DNA of 64,000 nt from Isoetes taiwanensis (Eukaryota > Streptophyta > Lycopodiopsida > Isoetales > Isoetaceae). The stretch's first letter is position 1. Each line of letters opens with the position of its first letter. The stretch is taken from positions 579,171-643,170 of the forward strand of contig JAJEKV010000004.1 in the NCBI GenBank assembly GCA_021234155.1, written 5' to 3'. A model generated the notes under the pieces. That model made no database searches. It was not told where the DNA came from and was given only the letters and a program-made list of their open reading frames with translations. This document shows, in pieces, positions 47,631 through 60,399 of this stretch. The translations under genes were made by a program, and so were the position numbers.

Positions 47631-47766
47631 CCCATCTCAAATGATCAAGCCATGTAAGATCATGACCTCACATTCATCATCTTGGAGCACTCATCCAACC
47701 CATCTCAAATGATCAAGTCATGTAAGATCATGACCTCACATTCATCATCTTGAAGCACTCATCTAA
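47631..47766. repeat. tandem duplication of 68 bp
   Basis: CCCATCTCAAATGATCAAG...GAGCACTCATCCAA (47631) is repeated at 47699 with two substitutions. Confidence 0.93.
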
Positions 47767-48349
47767 TATGAGCTTAAGTTGTCAATAAGTGGTAGAACTT
47801 TTATGAGGATAATTTAAGAACAGGGAGAAATGAAAGATATACAAAACACTTGGGATAAATTGACACCGCGTAAACCGGATACATGCTTTTAGAATAATGC
47901 CATATGGCACAACTTATGTCATTTTTTCAAAAATTAATTGGTTGAGGCACTCTCGCCAAGTACATCCGAATTTTGAAGGCAACTAGGCCAAAACAAAGTC
48001 TGATTTTTATCTGAGTGATTCCATTAGAGGCGATTCAAGGTATTACCCGATCCTCAAATTTTATCTAAGGGCTTATGATATCGAGCATAAACCAAGTGTT
48101 GATCAAATCTGAAAACAGCTGTTCATCCACAAAACTCATAAACAAATGGTTAGATTCATCTACCAATCGACACATCAATGGCTTCTCCATCTTCACCTTT
48201 TATGGGAGGGCTTCTTGGGGCCATCCTTAGCGCATATCGTGGGGAAAACCAACTTCACAAAAGCAAAAAAAATGTAAAAAATGGTGTAAACTAAAAGCTT
48301 GGTGAGAATTGGACACTTACCTTCAACTCCTTATTTCAGACAAGGCGTT

Positions 48350-51293
48350 CCAAAATTTGTGCATCAAGCCATCACATACAAACGCAATTAAACAATTGGG
48401 CTCTTTGAGGTACTTCAAGATGTTCAAGCCCCCTTCACATTATTTACATCGAATAAAATCAACACCGCTTGAGGTTTGACTCATTGATTGAGTCAATATC
48501 TAGGTCGTCCATGAAACTGCATTTTGCACATTTAAAAGTAGAAATGTAAATATTTAAGTATGAAGAATGGGAGAAAAGTAGATAGAAATGTATACCCTCT
48601 AATTGCCTTCTCATTTTAGCTGGTGCATAAAAGCTTTTCAGAACTATTCAATATATGAATCGATGGTGCATCTCTAAGAACTATAGGATTCCCTCGCAAA
48701 GGCAAAATATAGCCAACACAAAGTGCTCATTCTCAAGCACGGTAGAAGAACATCCGCATTTTGACAATAACCAGCCCTTTCATTCCCCGTTTCCGCCATA
48801 TCTACAATGTTTCTTGAGGCCTCGGTTTTTTTACTTAAGCTAAGCTTCCTTGAACAAGTGAAAGTTAAAAGATGGATAAAAGAAAATCTTGTTCTTCCAC
48901 TCGATGGCAAATTATGATGCAGTACCTACAAGAAGATAAGGTCATAATTATACTTCATTATAAATACACAAAGAATAGGAGATGAAATCGAATTACATCT
49001 ACAACACCTTGTGCATACACATATCACGTTCAATAAGGCGGCTTGTCATTCTTGATCCGGTGCTTCAAGGTCAATATCGACCACCTTCATGGGAGGATCG
49101 AGGGGCTTCGTGGCGTGGGATTTTTTTGTCAATATTCTCGCCACCTACTTCAAATGTATGAATGGACAAATATAAGCTAAATTAATGATGACACCATACA
49201 AAAATAAAAGTGTCCGCTCACCTTTGATAGGAACCTTCTTTGAATCAAGGAAGCCAACTTCGTCATCCAAATTTGGGATCTCCTCTTGAAGACTAATTCC
49301 ACCGCAATCACACATCTTACAAATTAGCAACCTGAAATAATATTGAAGCTTATATCAACTCAATTAAATTTGAACTTCTCGATTCCCCGGGCATTGCCAT
49401 CTCCAAACTTTCCGATTCTGTCTTTCCCGAAGTGGAAAGAATGCCTTAATAGGTGATGCCGATGTAGAAGGAGTCCCGCCTGACATGGCATCATCCTTGG
49501 TTGGTTTAGGTTCAAAACATCCGAGAATTCATGTAGCAAGGTTCTTCCTTCAAGGAATGGCTTCTACACCGTGATATGACAATGGCTAGTTAGCTAGACT
49601 CGGATCTGAAAAAATTCTACATGTTTACAAATCATCTACATGTTTACATTACATTCTACAAAGAGTTCGTGTTTCTTGATGCTCCCCTCTTTACGCAAAA
49701 CAAAAAAAGTAAATGTAATCAAAACTAACAAACAAGGAATCAAGAATGTAAAGTGTCAATAAATGTAAGTCATGCAAGAAAGCATCTACATGAGACAGTC
49801 TGTAAGTTATGCAAGAAAGCATGTACATGACAAGAAATTTAAGTGAAGCAAGAAAGCATGTACATGAAAGAAATGTAAATGACGTAAAGAATGTATGCAT
49901 CCAAATCCAAGCACCTTTGAACTACATTCATTCTCCGTAACAACAAAACTTAAGTCTATGTAGAAGGTAAATGTCGATTCAAGACTCTACCAAACAAATA
50001 CATATCTAAAAATAAGCACTTGCATATCAAAAAGTATTCCTACAATCAGAAAATGAAATCAAGTGAAACGTGAATTACCTTTGAGTAGAAATTTTCCATA
50101 TTTGCACGGTTCTTGAGGCCAAAGACAATGAAAAACACACCTGGGTTCGAAGTAGAGACACGGTATGAGAGACAAAGAAGGCATAGGGATGTCCACATGA
50201 TGGCAACACCAAAATACTATCACCAAGGCATGCATTGCAAGAGCGGCATGTGTTCTTCACACACTTAGGATTTGATGCCTTACTATCTGCTGCAAGAACA
50301 GGGATCGGGATGCAAGGTAATTACATCTGATGTTTCAAGATGTAACATCATGTCCTTTATCCTACTCTCACTAATTTCATTCATCTCCAAATCCTTTGCC
50401 GATTTCATGGATGGCGGTGGCTAATGTCTCAAGAACTCCGTAAGTCATGTCTTCATTGGCTTTGTTAAATTTTTCATCTCCTCCATAAAACTTGATTTTT
50501 CCTCTTCAAAGTGACTTGCCAATGCCATTTGCAAATCTATTGGCTGCCCTAGCGCCTTTAGTATCGAAATTTTGGCAAGCCGAGGTTTATCTCGTGCATC
50601 AGATTTTGGACAACCCTACTTAATGTGCTTCTCTCACTCTCTAGCCCGCAAATCTCGGATTCAAGTAGCTTCCTCTTGTCCTTCAACCTAATCAAGATAG
50701 TAGCATCCACAAGTCTACTCTCAACCAATTTCTTCAACCCATCCATCTGTACCCCTAAAACCACCTTTGTGGTGATTTACCTTGCATATTTTTACATTGA
50801 CGATTTTAGGGTCCAATGCATGTAACATCGTAACTCCTTTTTTTTTTTTAGCGTAAATAGTATTCTCCTTTTACCTCATTCCAAATTAATTTGTATGCCT
50901 TTGTAATGAAGTGCAAAGGCCCTTGCAAAGTACAATGGAATGTGATGGTTATTGATCTCCGCCTTGCCGAATACATGCTCATATTTCTTAAGAAAATCCG
51001 CCATCCAAACCCCTTGATCCTCGCATCTTGGTAACCCCTAACAACGGTGGTGGTTGAGCCCCAAACATCATGAACCACTTGCAAATGAACACTGAAAAAC
51101 CCGAATCAAAATTGTAGGTCCTAAAAATCGTCTAATGTTAACCTTGAGCAACTCCGTCAGCAATGAAGATTTTCCGTGAGTTGTCTTTAGTTTCCTAGCT
51201 GCTGCCGATGGCTTAGGCTCTGGGGGTTGCCATGGGCTTCAAACCCTTGGTTCTTGGCGACTTCACCGGACTGATCCGACCTTGCCGCTTCAT
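48350..51293 (-). pseudogene. decayed multi-exon gene: coiled coil, zinc-finger-like and possible ULP1-like parts
   Basis: Protein-like pieces run down the minus strand. A basic N-terminus starts at an ATG at 51293 (MKRQGRISPVKSPRTKGLKP). A segment after an acceptor near 51050 reads WMADFLKKYEHVFGKAEINN and HHIPLYFARAFALHYKG. A coiled coil at 50764-50558 reads LKKLVESRLVDATILIRLKD. A cysteine-rich finger at about 50265-50080 reads CRSCNACLGDSILVLPSCGH and, after a one-base shift, YCLLCLSYRVSTSNPGVFFI before a donor. An exon at 49334-49221 reads CKMCDCGGISLQEEIPNLDD with good splice sites. At 48790-48660 NADVLLPCLENEHFVLAIFC loosely resembles the substrate-facing part of ULP1-type cysteine peptidases. 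The last piece (48470-48350) reads LKEPNCLIAFVCDGLMHKFW. Frame changes show decay. The overall gene and the ULP1 idea are inference. Confidence 0.45.
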
Positions 51294-52787
51294 TGCTTCT
51301 TCTTTGCTACTAATAGGGCTTGATCAATCACTAATGAATGCACAAAATCACACCCTCCTACGCAGCCCTAAACCCTAACGCCTGTCTAGGTGATAATGGG
51401 AGAGTATCGGGGCTTAGGGTCCATGATCGACCTTGCAAAGGTCCGCTATGGCGGAGCAAGGGGGGTTGAAAAATGGGCGGATCAAAGAATCGAGGAAGGA
51501 GGTCTTTTTTTTTTTTTTTTTTTGAAAATTAGTGCATTAAAGTTTCCCAACCCGCTTGAAAATTAGGTACCCCCTAATAAATGAGACCTCAAGGGGAATT
51601 TTTTACATTTTGCCAAATGTAAATGTATAAAAGTGTCCCTTTTTGTCCACCCTTTCATGCTTCTACCCTTTTGCGTTCTTGAGAATCTTGAGGGTGATTT
51701 CTTGTCTTGACTTTACCAGTGTTAACGCCTTCTCATAGTACCTTCAACTTGGAAGGAAGGCCCACACCCTCTAGTAAAATAAAATTAAAAGGGTGAGGAG
51801 CACATTATCTTCTTGGGATGAAGAAGAGGTTGGGAACCTTGTCCATAGTACTTGGACATGATCTTAGTTAGTTTTTTTAAATGGCCCTTGTATTTCTTTC
51901 ATGACAATTCTTTCTATCGGTGACCGTAGGAGCATTGTATACTTCCTATCGGTCTATTGAGCCCAGAAGGTTGTGTAGCATTATCATTATTAATGAAATT
52001 AAAATATCCCCCCCCCCAAAAAAGAAAAAGAAAAGAAAAAAACCATTATCGATCTTTTATAACTCTGTATCTTTTTCTACAATTGTGCCATGTTATAACA
52101 TGACCATACCTTTGGCTATATAGTGTTGGAATTGATATGATCTCTGTCCACCATAAGCCGAGGCTCGATGTAATCACTACTCTCAACCTTCTAAGCTGTT
52201 TGCGATCAAACAATAGGTTAATTCAATGGTTACAACAGGTCAAAACAAAAATACACGAAGCATACAAATGATGGAAATCAAACGGCTATACCTAACCCCC
52301 CTACACAATACCATCAAACAAGGGTTTTGAGTTTGACCCTTAGGTCCAAGTACAAACAAGACGGATGAAGAGGTAACTAATAGGAAAAGCATACTCAACA
52401 GGACAACAACTTGAATTCAAGGTCAAGAAACAGGTAAAGGATTATAGAGGTAATAATAAAATATATAAGATCTCAATGGAGTATGATGGTAGCTGAGTTC
52501 CCATACTATTGGCATTAAAAGTAGTCCGGGGCCTATAGGAGTAAAAACTCTAAACTTCTTCCTTACTCACTTACTCATGATGATAGGGACATTTAAGCAA
52601 CATTAGAAGATGAAGGTCCCGCTTTGTGATTTTACGGCGACAAAAAGACAAGCTCAGCTACTTGGTCGTATTTGTTTCAGTATCTATACGGTAGCCAAAT
52701 ACTATATTTTAGGTAGTTTTTTTGGGAAGGTATCTCCTTCCCGCCCCCCTTCAAAAGCGAAAGCAGAGTGGACAGGAAAGAACTGGC
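51294..52787. other. intergenic, nothing recognised
   Basis: No gene is supported. There are T and A/C homopolymer runs (51507-51524, 52010-52050). The leading part probably contained the 5' end of the minus-strand gene before it. Confidence 0.4.
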
Positions 52788-55700
52788 TATGGCGCCGGGT
52801 TTTGATACCACATTCCCTTCAAGATCTCGAGGATGCAGACTATGATTCTGAGCATCTCTACGTGCAGATGCCCTTCCGTGGATCGATTGTCACCTGCAGA
52901 GTCTGAAGATCTTGTTAAAGGTACTCTTCTCATTTTCTTATTTTCTCCAAACGTAAAAGCAGCATCTTTCTTTTTTATGTAAAGAATCAAACTTTACGAG
53001 AAGCTTGATGCTTCTGTTGCAATCTGTTATAACGCGAAAACCGAAGGAAATAACTCCTGATTTATTGTGTAATGCGCGAACTGCAGAGTTGGTGTTCGAG
53101 TTGGCAGACAAAGATGTGACCTGTACGGTGGAGCAGAACATTTTTGATCGTCTCTATTCCCTTGTCAGAGTGAGTGTTTCCATCGCACCTAGACTGTTCA
53201 CATGACCAACAGTCTCACATTTATACGTAATAGATCATTGTAGTTCAAACGTCTATGGAGCTGGCATCTCTACTTTAGCAAGGCATAATGGAGGTTTACA
53301 AAATGTCTGGGCAGTAAAGATGTGCTTTCCATTTCCACGTGTGAAACGACATGGGACATTCACAAGACTAAATTTTTAGTTCGTATAGTCCATTATCTGC
53401 CCTTTTCTTGTATAGTGTAGTGGATTGAGTTAAAGTCCAGTCCAGTCCATGGGAGAAGCGTGGATCTTTTCTTTTTTTTTTTCTTAATGATATAGACATG
53501 GGGATTTGATATCATCGCCCAAAAGTTCTTAGATTTCATAAGTTGTGGAGGTTAATTCATACAAGTAGAGAAGATTAGACAACATACTGATAACTTCATA
53601 GTAATTAGGCAAGTTTTTGAGACATTGTAAGCTTCCCCAAGCCTTTCTAAGAAATTTAGTGTTCTGATGTTTACATGTGCCTATTGCACAGTTTCTCTAA
53701 CTTGCAAGTGGGGAACTGTTACAGGGGTTTTACTACGCTGCTTCCTCCAGTAAAGCGTAATCTTATTGAAAGTCTGTGCTCAAACTTTTCTGTGCTTATT
53801 CCAAGCATAGCATCTGTAAGAAGATCTGTTACCGCAGAAGTCACAGATGATGCCGCTTTTACACAACAGCAAGTCTATGCTCATCGAAATGCATTGAAAA
53901 TATATTCATATTTTCTTTCATGCATCTTTGTGGCCGAGGAGGCTCTTGTGGAGTCAAACAGGGAGAAAAGCTCCTGCTGCATCCCAGAAGGTGAGGCCTT
54001 GCCTGTCAATTTCTTACAATTCATTTTAGTCTTCGTAACTATGTTCTTATTAGCCGTTTTTGATGTTAGGGTAAAGCAAGTAAGGAAGAAGCATCTGCCA
54101 CCATCCTGGAACTGGGAAACACTCAGAACCAAAATTATTATTCTAATGGAGACAGCCCTGAGTCTGATTTACAGCAGCTGTATGGAATGTCATTGCCCGA
54201 AGAAGGCCTCCTTGCCTTTTTGCAAAGTAATAGTTCTCTCCATTGTCATAAATCAGTTGGCAGATTGATTTCACTTACGCCTAGGCCATCTGATTGGTTT
54301 TGCAGGTTTGGGTTAAAACTGCTGGAAAATCAAGCCCTATTAAAGGAGAAAAGAAACCAAGGAGGCTTTATGTAGATACATTGCTGCATGTGCATGAAAT
54401 ATAATTACCTGGAACAACTAATGCTATCACTTATTGGTTTGTTGCACAAGTATGAACATTTGCCAGTTCATGTAGCAGACATTATAGCATTTGGCAACAA
54501 CAAATATCATGACAATAAGTTGGCTGTTGCAGTTCTAAGAGATTGGCAGCACGCAATCCGGGGATTATGTGCATGTTAAGCTTCCTCTGCAGATAATGTA
54601 GGCTGTTTCCTGTCTGAGCTCACTGACCGTCTTCCAAAACTTATGGTTACTAATCTCAGCATGTTGATGCCTCATTTTTGGAGGCGAGGTCATACAAGTT
54701 TAGAAATGCACTTGTCACAATGTTGGGAAAGTTGATTGTAAAGGCATTTAGGGATCCAGATTCAAATCCTGCCAATGAGACGTGGGATTCGAAATAAACA
54801 GGCAATGCTTGATGTCCTTATTGAGCGTGTTAGCGATACAACAGCTTATACACGAAATCGAGTCCTCCAAACATGGATATACTTATGTGAAGAACATGCT
54901 CTATCTATTGGGCTATGGAATCCAGTTGCAGAAATAGCAGCGGAAGACTTGAAGATAAGGCAGTTATTGTTGGAAAGAGTTCCCTACAGCTGCTTGCAAC
55001 ATTGCTACAATACAACCCATTTGGACCACAACTCATTACATCTGTTTTTGAAGCAACACTTGATAAGTATAAAAGAGAAACTAGAAAATATGACACAAAA
55101 TACAGCAAGCACACAAAGAAGCTGGAACCAATCCAAGACTTAGCTGCACAAAATACTGTAGAAACCGCCCGTGTTGAGGGAGTTAGTGTTGTTAGGGATG
55201 AACAGCAGTCGCTTGAGTACGAGGATAGCTGTCCCTCTCAGATGCCAGTAAACAATGGCTATTGTGTTTCTGATGTTGGTGGCATTGAACAAACCACGAG
55301 CTTTAGTAGCCTCACTTGAAGCTGGCTTGCGTTTTCCAAGACCATGGCATTAGCCATGCCAATAGTTCTTCAGCTGTTATCCTCTCCTGCTGTTACAGAT
55401 GTCAATCATGCCATTGAGTTTCTAACATGCTGCGGCAGTTTAATATTGATGGCTCTGAATCAGCTTTCCATAAGACTCTGCCTCTTGTAAGATATCTACT
55501 ATTATTCATTGGCTAGTTTTAATTTTTCTGCCTGCTTGGAAAATTGTCAAATGCCATTAGGTACCGTCAATTATGCTGTGTTTGTTTTGTTTTATAATTT
55601 AGGCCTTTTCTCAAAGAAGAGGGAATTTATGAAGCTGTTGAAACTGCATTCATCAAAGCGTATATGAAACAAAGTCCACAAGGGCCGTGCAGAACCTTCT

Positions 55701-58700
55701 AAAACTCATTTGGGCTCCAATAGGCGATCTTGCTTGCACAGAAGCATTACTGTGCAATCTCATGAAGAAGCAAGATATCTCTTCAAATATGGTACTTGAA
55801 TTTGGGCCGAGGGCTACTCTTATTCAGAGTATCTGCATAATCACATTTTAATGTTTGTTTCATATTTAGGTAACAAGACTTTTGGGGAGGTGTTTACGTT
55901 TAATGTTAATGGTGTTACACCAGAACAAAGCAGAGGTGCATTGATGCTGCTTTGCATGATTGCAAAGTGTTCCCCACAAATTATGAGTTTTCATATTCAA
56001 AATGTAATAGATATTGGATTAGGGCTATGGGCTAAAGATGATATGTTGCTTGCAAGATTTGCTTGTGTTGCCCTTCAACGTTTGAGCAATGAAGACAAAG
56101 CAAGTATGCAGCCCAATCATAAGATATTTAGTATCTTATCAAGTTTAATCATTGGGCAAAGCGTTGCAGAACAGAGTTGGTATGCAGCTGCAGAACAAGC
56201 TATAAATACACTCTATGCATTTGCATCCAATGCCAGAAGCCTTTTTCGTAAACCTTTTATAGAGGTTTTTCCAGTCCAGTTTTGTGAGAAGTGAACACAA
56301 TGGCAGAAACCAATACATCCAATGACAGCACTGCTGAGTATTGTGATCAACAACCTATACCCCGTATTCCACCAAAACACTTGGTCGCTTCTTGTTTGTA
56401 GTAGGTCATGTTGCCTTAAAGCATCTGGTTTTACATTGAAGCTTGTGTAAAAGGGCGTTAGTAAAAATCGAGCTGACAAAGAAAAGAACAATGGCTGAGG
56501 GCTACTGCTGCAAATGCCATGCAGGAATCAGAAACAAGTCTCAAGGTGCGTGTTATTTGGTGAGAAACTTAGTGATGTTCCTGATTATGATTTATGCTAC
56601 CCAATTTTTGGCCAGGAAAAACATTACATGAGAGCTGGGATTAAGCGGCTTCAGAAGATCTGAAATTGGACATTCTTCTAGAGACAGCAGAACAGAGATT
56701 GTCTCTGAAAAGAACATAAAATTCTCATTGGCACAATAGCTCCCTTTGTTGCCAAGCTTTGCAGGAACTCAAAACTTCTGCAGCAGGTAACTTATTCAAG
56801 TTATGCTTCAAATGATGCCTCATCACGTTCTTCAACTGCAATAAATTAATCTCTGCCTGGCTTTTGGTGGCAGTCACCTCAACTCATTATATGTGCAATG
56901 CTCTGCCTCTGTAAATTAATGGCAATAGATGCCAATTACTGGTAACTTTGAGATCCTCACCCATTATTAGGAGGCCATGCTTGCCATGCTTGATGTTCTA
57001 ACCAAATTTTTCTATTCTGATGCAGCGAGAAAAATCTTCAGTTGCTGTTCACAGCAGCTCAAAACTTCGTGGATGATTTAGTGCGTTCAAACTGCATTAT
57101 AAGCCTTGGTGACTTGGCATTCGATTTCCAAACCTATTGGAACCATGGACAGGACATATTTATGCTTGAGGCTTCAGGATAAATCCACTGCTGTTGGAAA
57201 AATGCTGCATTGGTGATATCTCACCTAATATTGAATGACATGATGAAGGTGAAACTTTTTTTTTTTAGTTCAATCAAAACCATCGTTGTTTCGTTATAGC
57301 TGATTTATGTAAGCAGGTGAAAGGCCACATTAGTGAAATGGCTTTACTATTACATGGCCCGAGGACCCCCGCATTTCTAATCTAGTGAGACTTTTCTTTC
57401 CACGAACTTTCTAAAAAGGGTACATTTATTTTTCTTGCAGAGTTGGAAGAAAAAACTGATTACATGTCTTTTTATACAGGAACCAATCCAATCTATAATC
57501 TTCTTTCCAGACATGCTTAGTCGTCCTATCCTCCATGAAGGCTTGTCCAAAGAGATATTCCATGCTGCGTTGCAGTTCTTAATAGGGTACATTAAGAAGG
57601 TATGCACTCTCTTCTAAGCTGCAGTAAGTCTACAATCTTATTTAAAAGCACCAGAACTCTTTTCTTTGCAATCTAGCTTTTCAAAATACATGTGTGTCAT
57701 TTCTACTCTAACTCTCTCAAAAGAACGGTATATGCAAGATTTTCAGTCGCCATTAAAACATTTCTACGTTTTTGTATGTGACTCCATGTTATATGGAATA
57801 TGAGATCAAGGATATGATTCAGCTGCTATAACTGATTGTTATCTTGGAAATATTATCTGTCCGTAGAAGAAATGAAATGAAGCCTTTTAAACTTGTTATG
57901 AGATAGCACAAAAAATATTTCTATAAAAGTGTGCTGCAGAGCATCTGATAATGCTAACCTCACAAAGAGTTGGCCAATTATCCAGACACATATAGCTTAT
58001 TACATATCCTAGTCAGCCTCAGTTGCAAAGCATAGGAAAGATGACCATGAAATTAGAATGACACTCTGTTTTGTTCTGCCACCTGAATCCGATGTAACAA
58101 TCACAGTTTCTAAATAAGCAGGGCAGATATGAATGAGATGCATTATGTATCCCAGTGGATAGGGATACATGTACCAGCTGTATTAAAGATTATATCGAAA
58201 TTAGATGTGATTTTACTGATGGGCACAAGATTCAATGAGTTGCAGAGTATATAGCTGAAGTGAAAATGTTTCCACAGTGATTTGCATTGATAGGAAAAGA
58301 ATATACTACTTGTTCTCTTCTCTTTTTGTCTTTACAGATGATAAAGTCATTTAGCAGTAAAAAAGGATGTGAGGCTTTTGTAATATGCTTTTTGTAGAAT
58401 GGAACTTAGGTAAACCTGGAGTCCTATAACCTATTTCTAATGGATTCTACAGGAGACAAATGGAAGGTTTAATTGAGAAGCTGTGCAACAGATTCATCGG
58501 GACTGCTGGTAATGTACATCTTCCACCAGTAATAATGCTTTGCTTGTTTTGGTTTATCTGAGGATATCCTTTTCTCTACAGATATGGGAGGCACTGGCAT
58601 GCATTGTCATACTGTCTTTCTCAGCTGGCCTACTCAGATAAAGCCATAAAAAGCTGACAGAGCTCTTTAAACAATTTGAAAATGCTTTAGTTGATGATGA

Positions 58701-60370
58701 AGTCATTGAGAATTTTAAATGATATGCAACAAGGTCAGCTACCAACAGATATATCCTTTTTAGTATTGTCATCATCACTGGCATGGAAAGGTTTTTGAAA
58801 ATTATATCTCTCACTTTGCAGGCAAAAAACTTGCAAAACCAGACTTGAAGTGTGTATCATTGAAGAATTTGAAGAAAAAAATGATGAAGTGTCACCAAGA
58901 AAAGAAAGAACAGGAACTTGCTGCAAATAATGCAGCGTCACATCAAGAGGCCCGCCTATTATCTGCAGATATTGAGGTTGCTCACTCTGTAGGAGATGAG
59001 GAGGAATGTTATGTAATGGAAATAACACATCAGCTATGAGTTCTCAGCAACAGATGAAGTAAAGGAGGAGAACAATGGATCATTGCCATCTTTTTCTGGG
59101 AACATTGGTAACTACATCAAACCATCTATATTATCTTTGGAATGGATGTTGGTTTCAACCTTACCATGTCTGATGTCATTTAGAGATCTTCTAGCAACAT
59201 TAATTATCTTACAGTGTTACATGCTCTTATGCTCCATAAGCCCTAAATCATGTCACAAGTTCTTAATAAGGTGATGCACAGATTGATATGGTTCCAGACT
59301 TGAAATTGTCATACTAGTTTCAAAACTATCTGATATGTCCTTTTATAACAACATTAATTATTTTAAGTCTTGTATGTGCTTACAAAACTTATTAGGAATT
59401 GATATGGTTTGCGTATACTTGGTCTGGATTCGATTGTGACTTACAACTGTCTGCTATCGCGATTTTACCTTCTCGATGGGGTTAAGGACATGTCATTTTC
59501 TTTGACTTCCATGTGATAGTATCAAAGTTCTATAGACATTTTGGTCATCCATTACCGATTTGTACCCACCAAGTGACACTTGAAATACTTTTGACAATGC
59601 AGACTGCAATCTGAAGCGTTCTGCAGGGGAAGAAAGTGGCTGACAAGTACGGTATGCAACCTTTTGTAACTTGTGTGTGTTGCTGTTTGGCATTAGTGTC
59701 ATTTATATGCCACATGTATACTTCTAGGTTTCAACATGCACTTTAAGAAGCCATAGCGCCATACCTATGGATCATGACAAGCACAACCAGAAACCAAAGA
59801 GAACAACAAAATCAGACTGTGAACTCGTCTTTTGCATCGATTGCTGAAAGGCAGAAAGAGGGCAAGGAAGCTAAAAAGACTTAGAAGCCGAGCAGCACAA
59901 ACAAAGCATGTATGCGTGAAAGATGATGATGACGGTGATATATCTTCAGTGGAAGTTGATACAAGAACGAAAGCAAGACAGACTAGGAGGAGGAATAGAA
60001 TAGCACAGGTAAAACTTTGTTGATGGCAAAAATTTTCATCCCTAGCATGAAATTTCTAAATTTTCTTTTACGGTGGCAGAGTCTGAGGCTATCCAGTGAA
60101 TCTAATAAAAAGTCCATCGGAAACTTCCTCAGGGATTACAGATAGTTACGAAAATGAGCTGAAGGTTTGTTTCATTCCAGAATGACGTCTTTAAACTAAA
60201 TTACAGTCTGAATCTGTTTGGTTTTACATTCACACAAGTTTGTAGAGTTGGCAGATGTAAACAAACAAAATTGCTGATACATGTTCCAAACGGTTTGAAG
60301 AAGCTTTGGATAACGATGGACCTTGTAAGCTGAACCACAGCCCTGCAGAAAAGGTATCCCCTATTTGTGG
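52788..60370 (+). pseudogene. CAP-D2: condensin I complex subunit D2 (CAP-D2), unprocessed pseudogene
   Basis: The order of CAP-D2, a HEAT-repeat condensin subunit for mitotic chromosome compaction, is kept over about 7.6 kb with introns. Clear pieces are: exon 1 (52788-52920) IPHSLQDLEDADYDSEHLYV; exon 2 (53087-53169) FELADKDVTCTVEQNIFDRL; exon 3 (53725-53990) GFTTLLPPVKRNLIESLCSN; a fourth near 54070-54230 (SWNWETLRTKIIILMETAL); a long exon 54306-55486 (RNALVTMLGKLIVKAFRDPD, RNRVLQTWIYLCEEHALSIG); 55603-55791; from 55870 (RGALMLLCMIAKCSPQIMSF, WYAAAEQAINTLYAFASNAR). Later parts reach HLILNDMMK (57230), NPIYNLL, IEKLCNRF (58470), GKKLAKPDLK (58823) and a basic tail to about 60020. One-base frame changes occur near 52800, 52870, 54155, 54575, 54690 and 55612, and the exon-2 donor appears shifted by one inserted base. 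I see no way to read a full protein. Confidence 0.88.
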
Positions 60371-60399
60371 TTCTATGCTTGATAAATTGAAGACCTGTA

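Noticed and set aside
52788-60370. A functional CAP-D2 gene with unusual introns
   Set aside because: Frame changes fall inside conserved blocks, not at plausible splice sites, and tiny introns of one or two bases cannot explain them.
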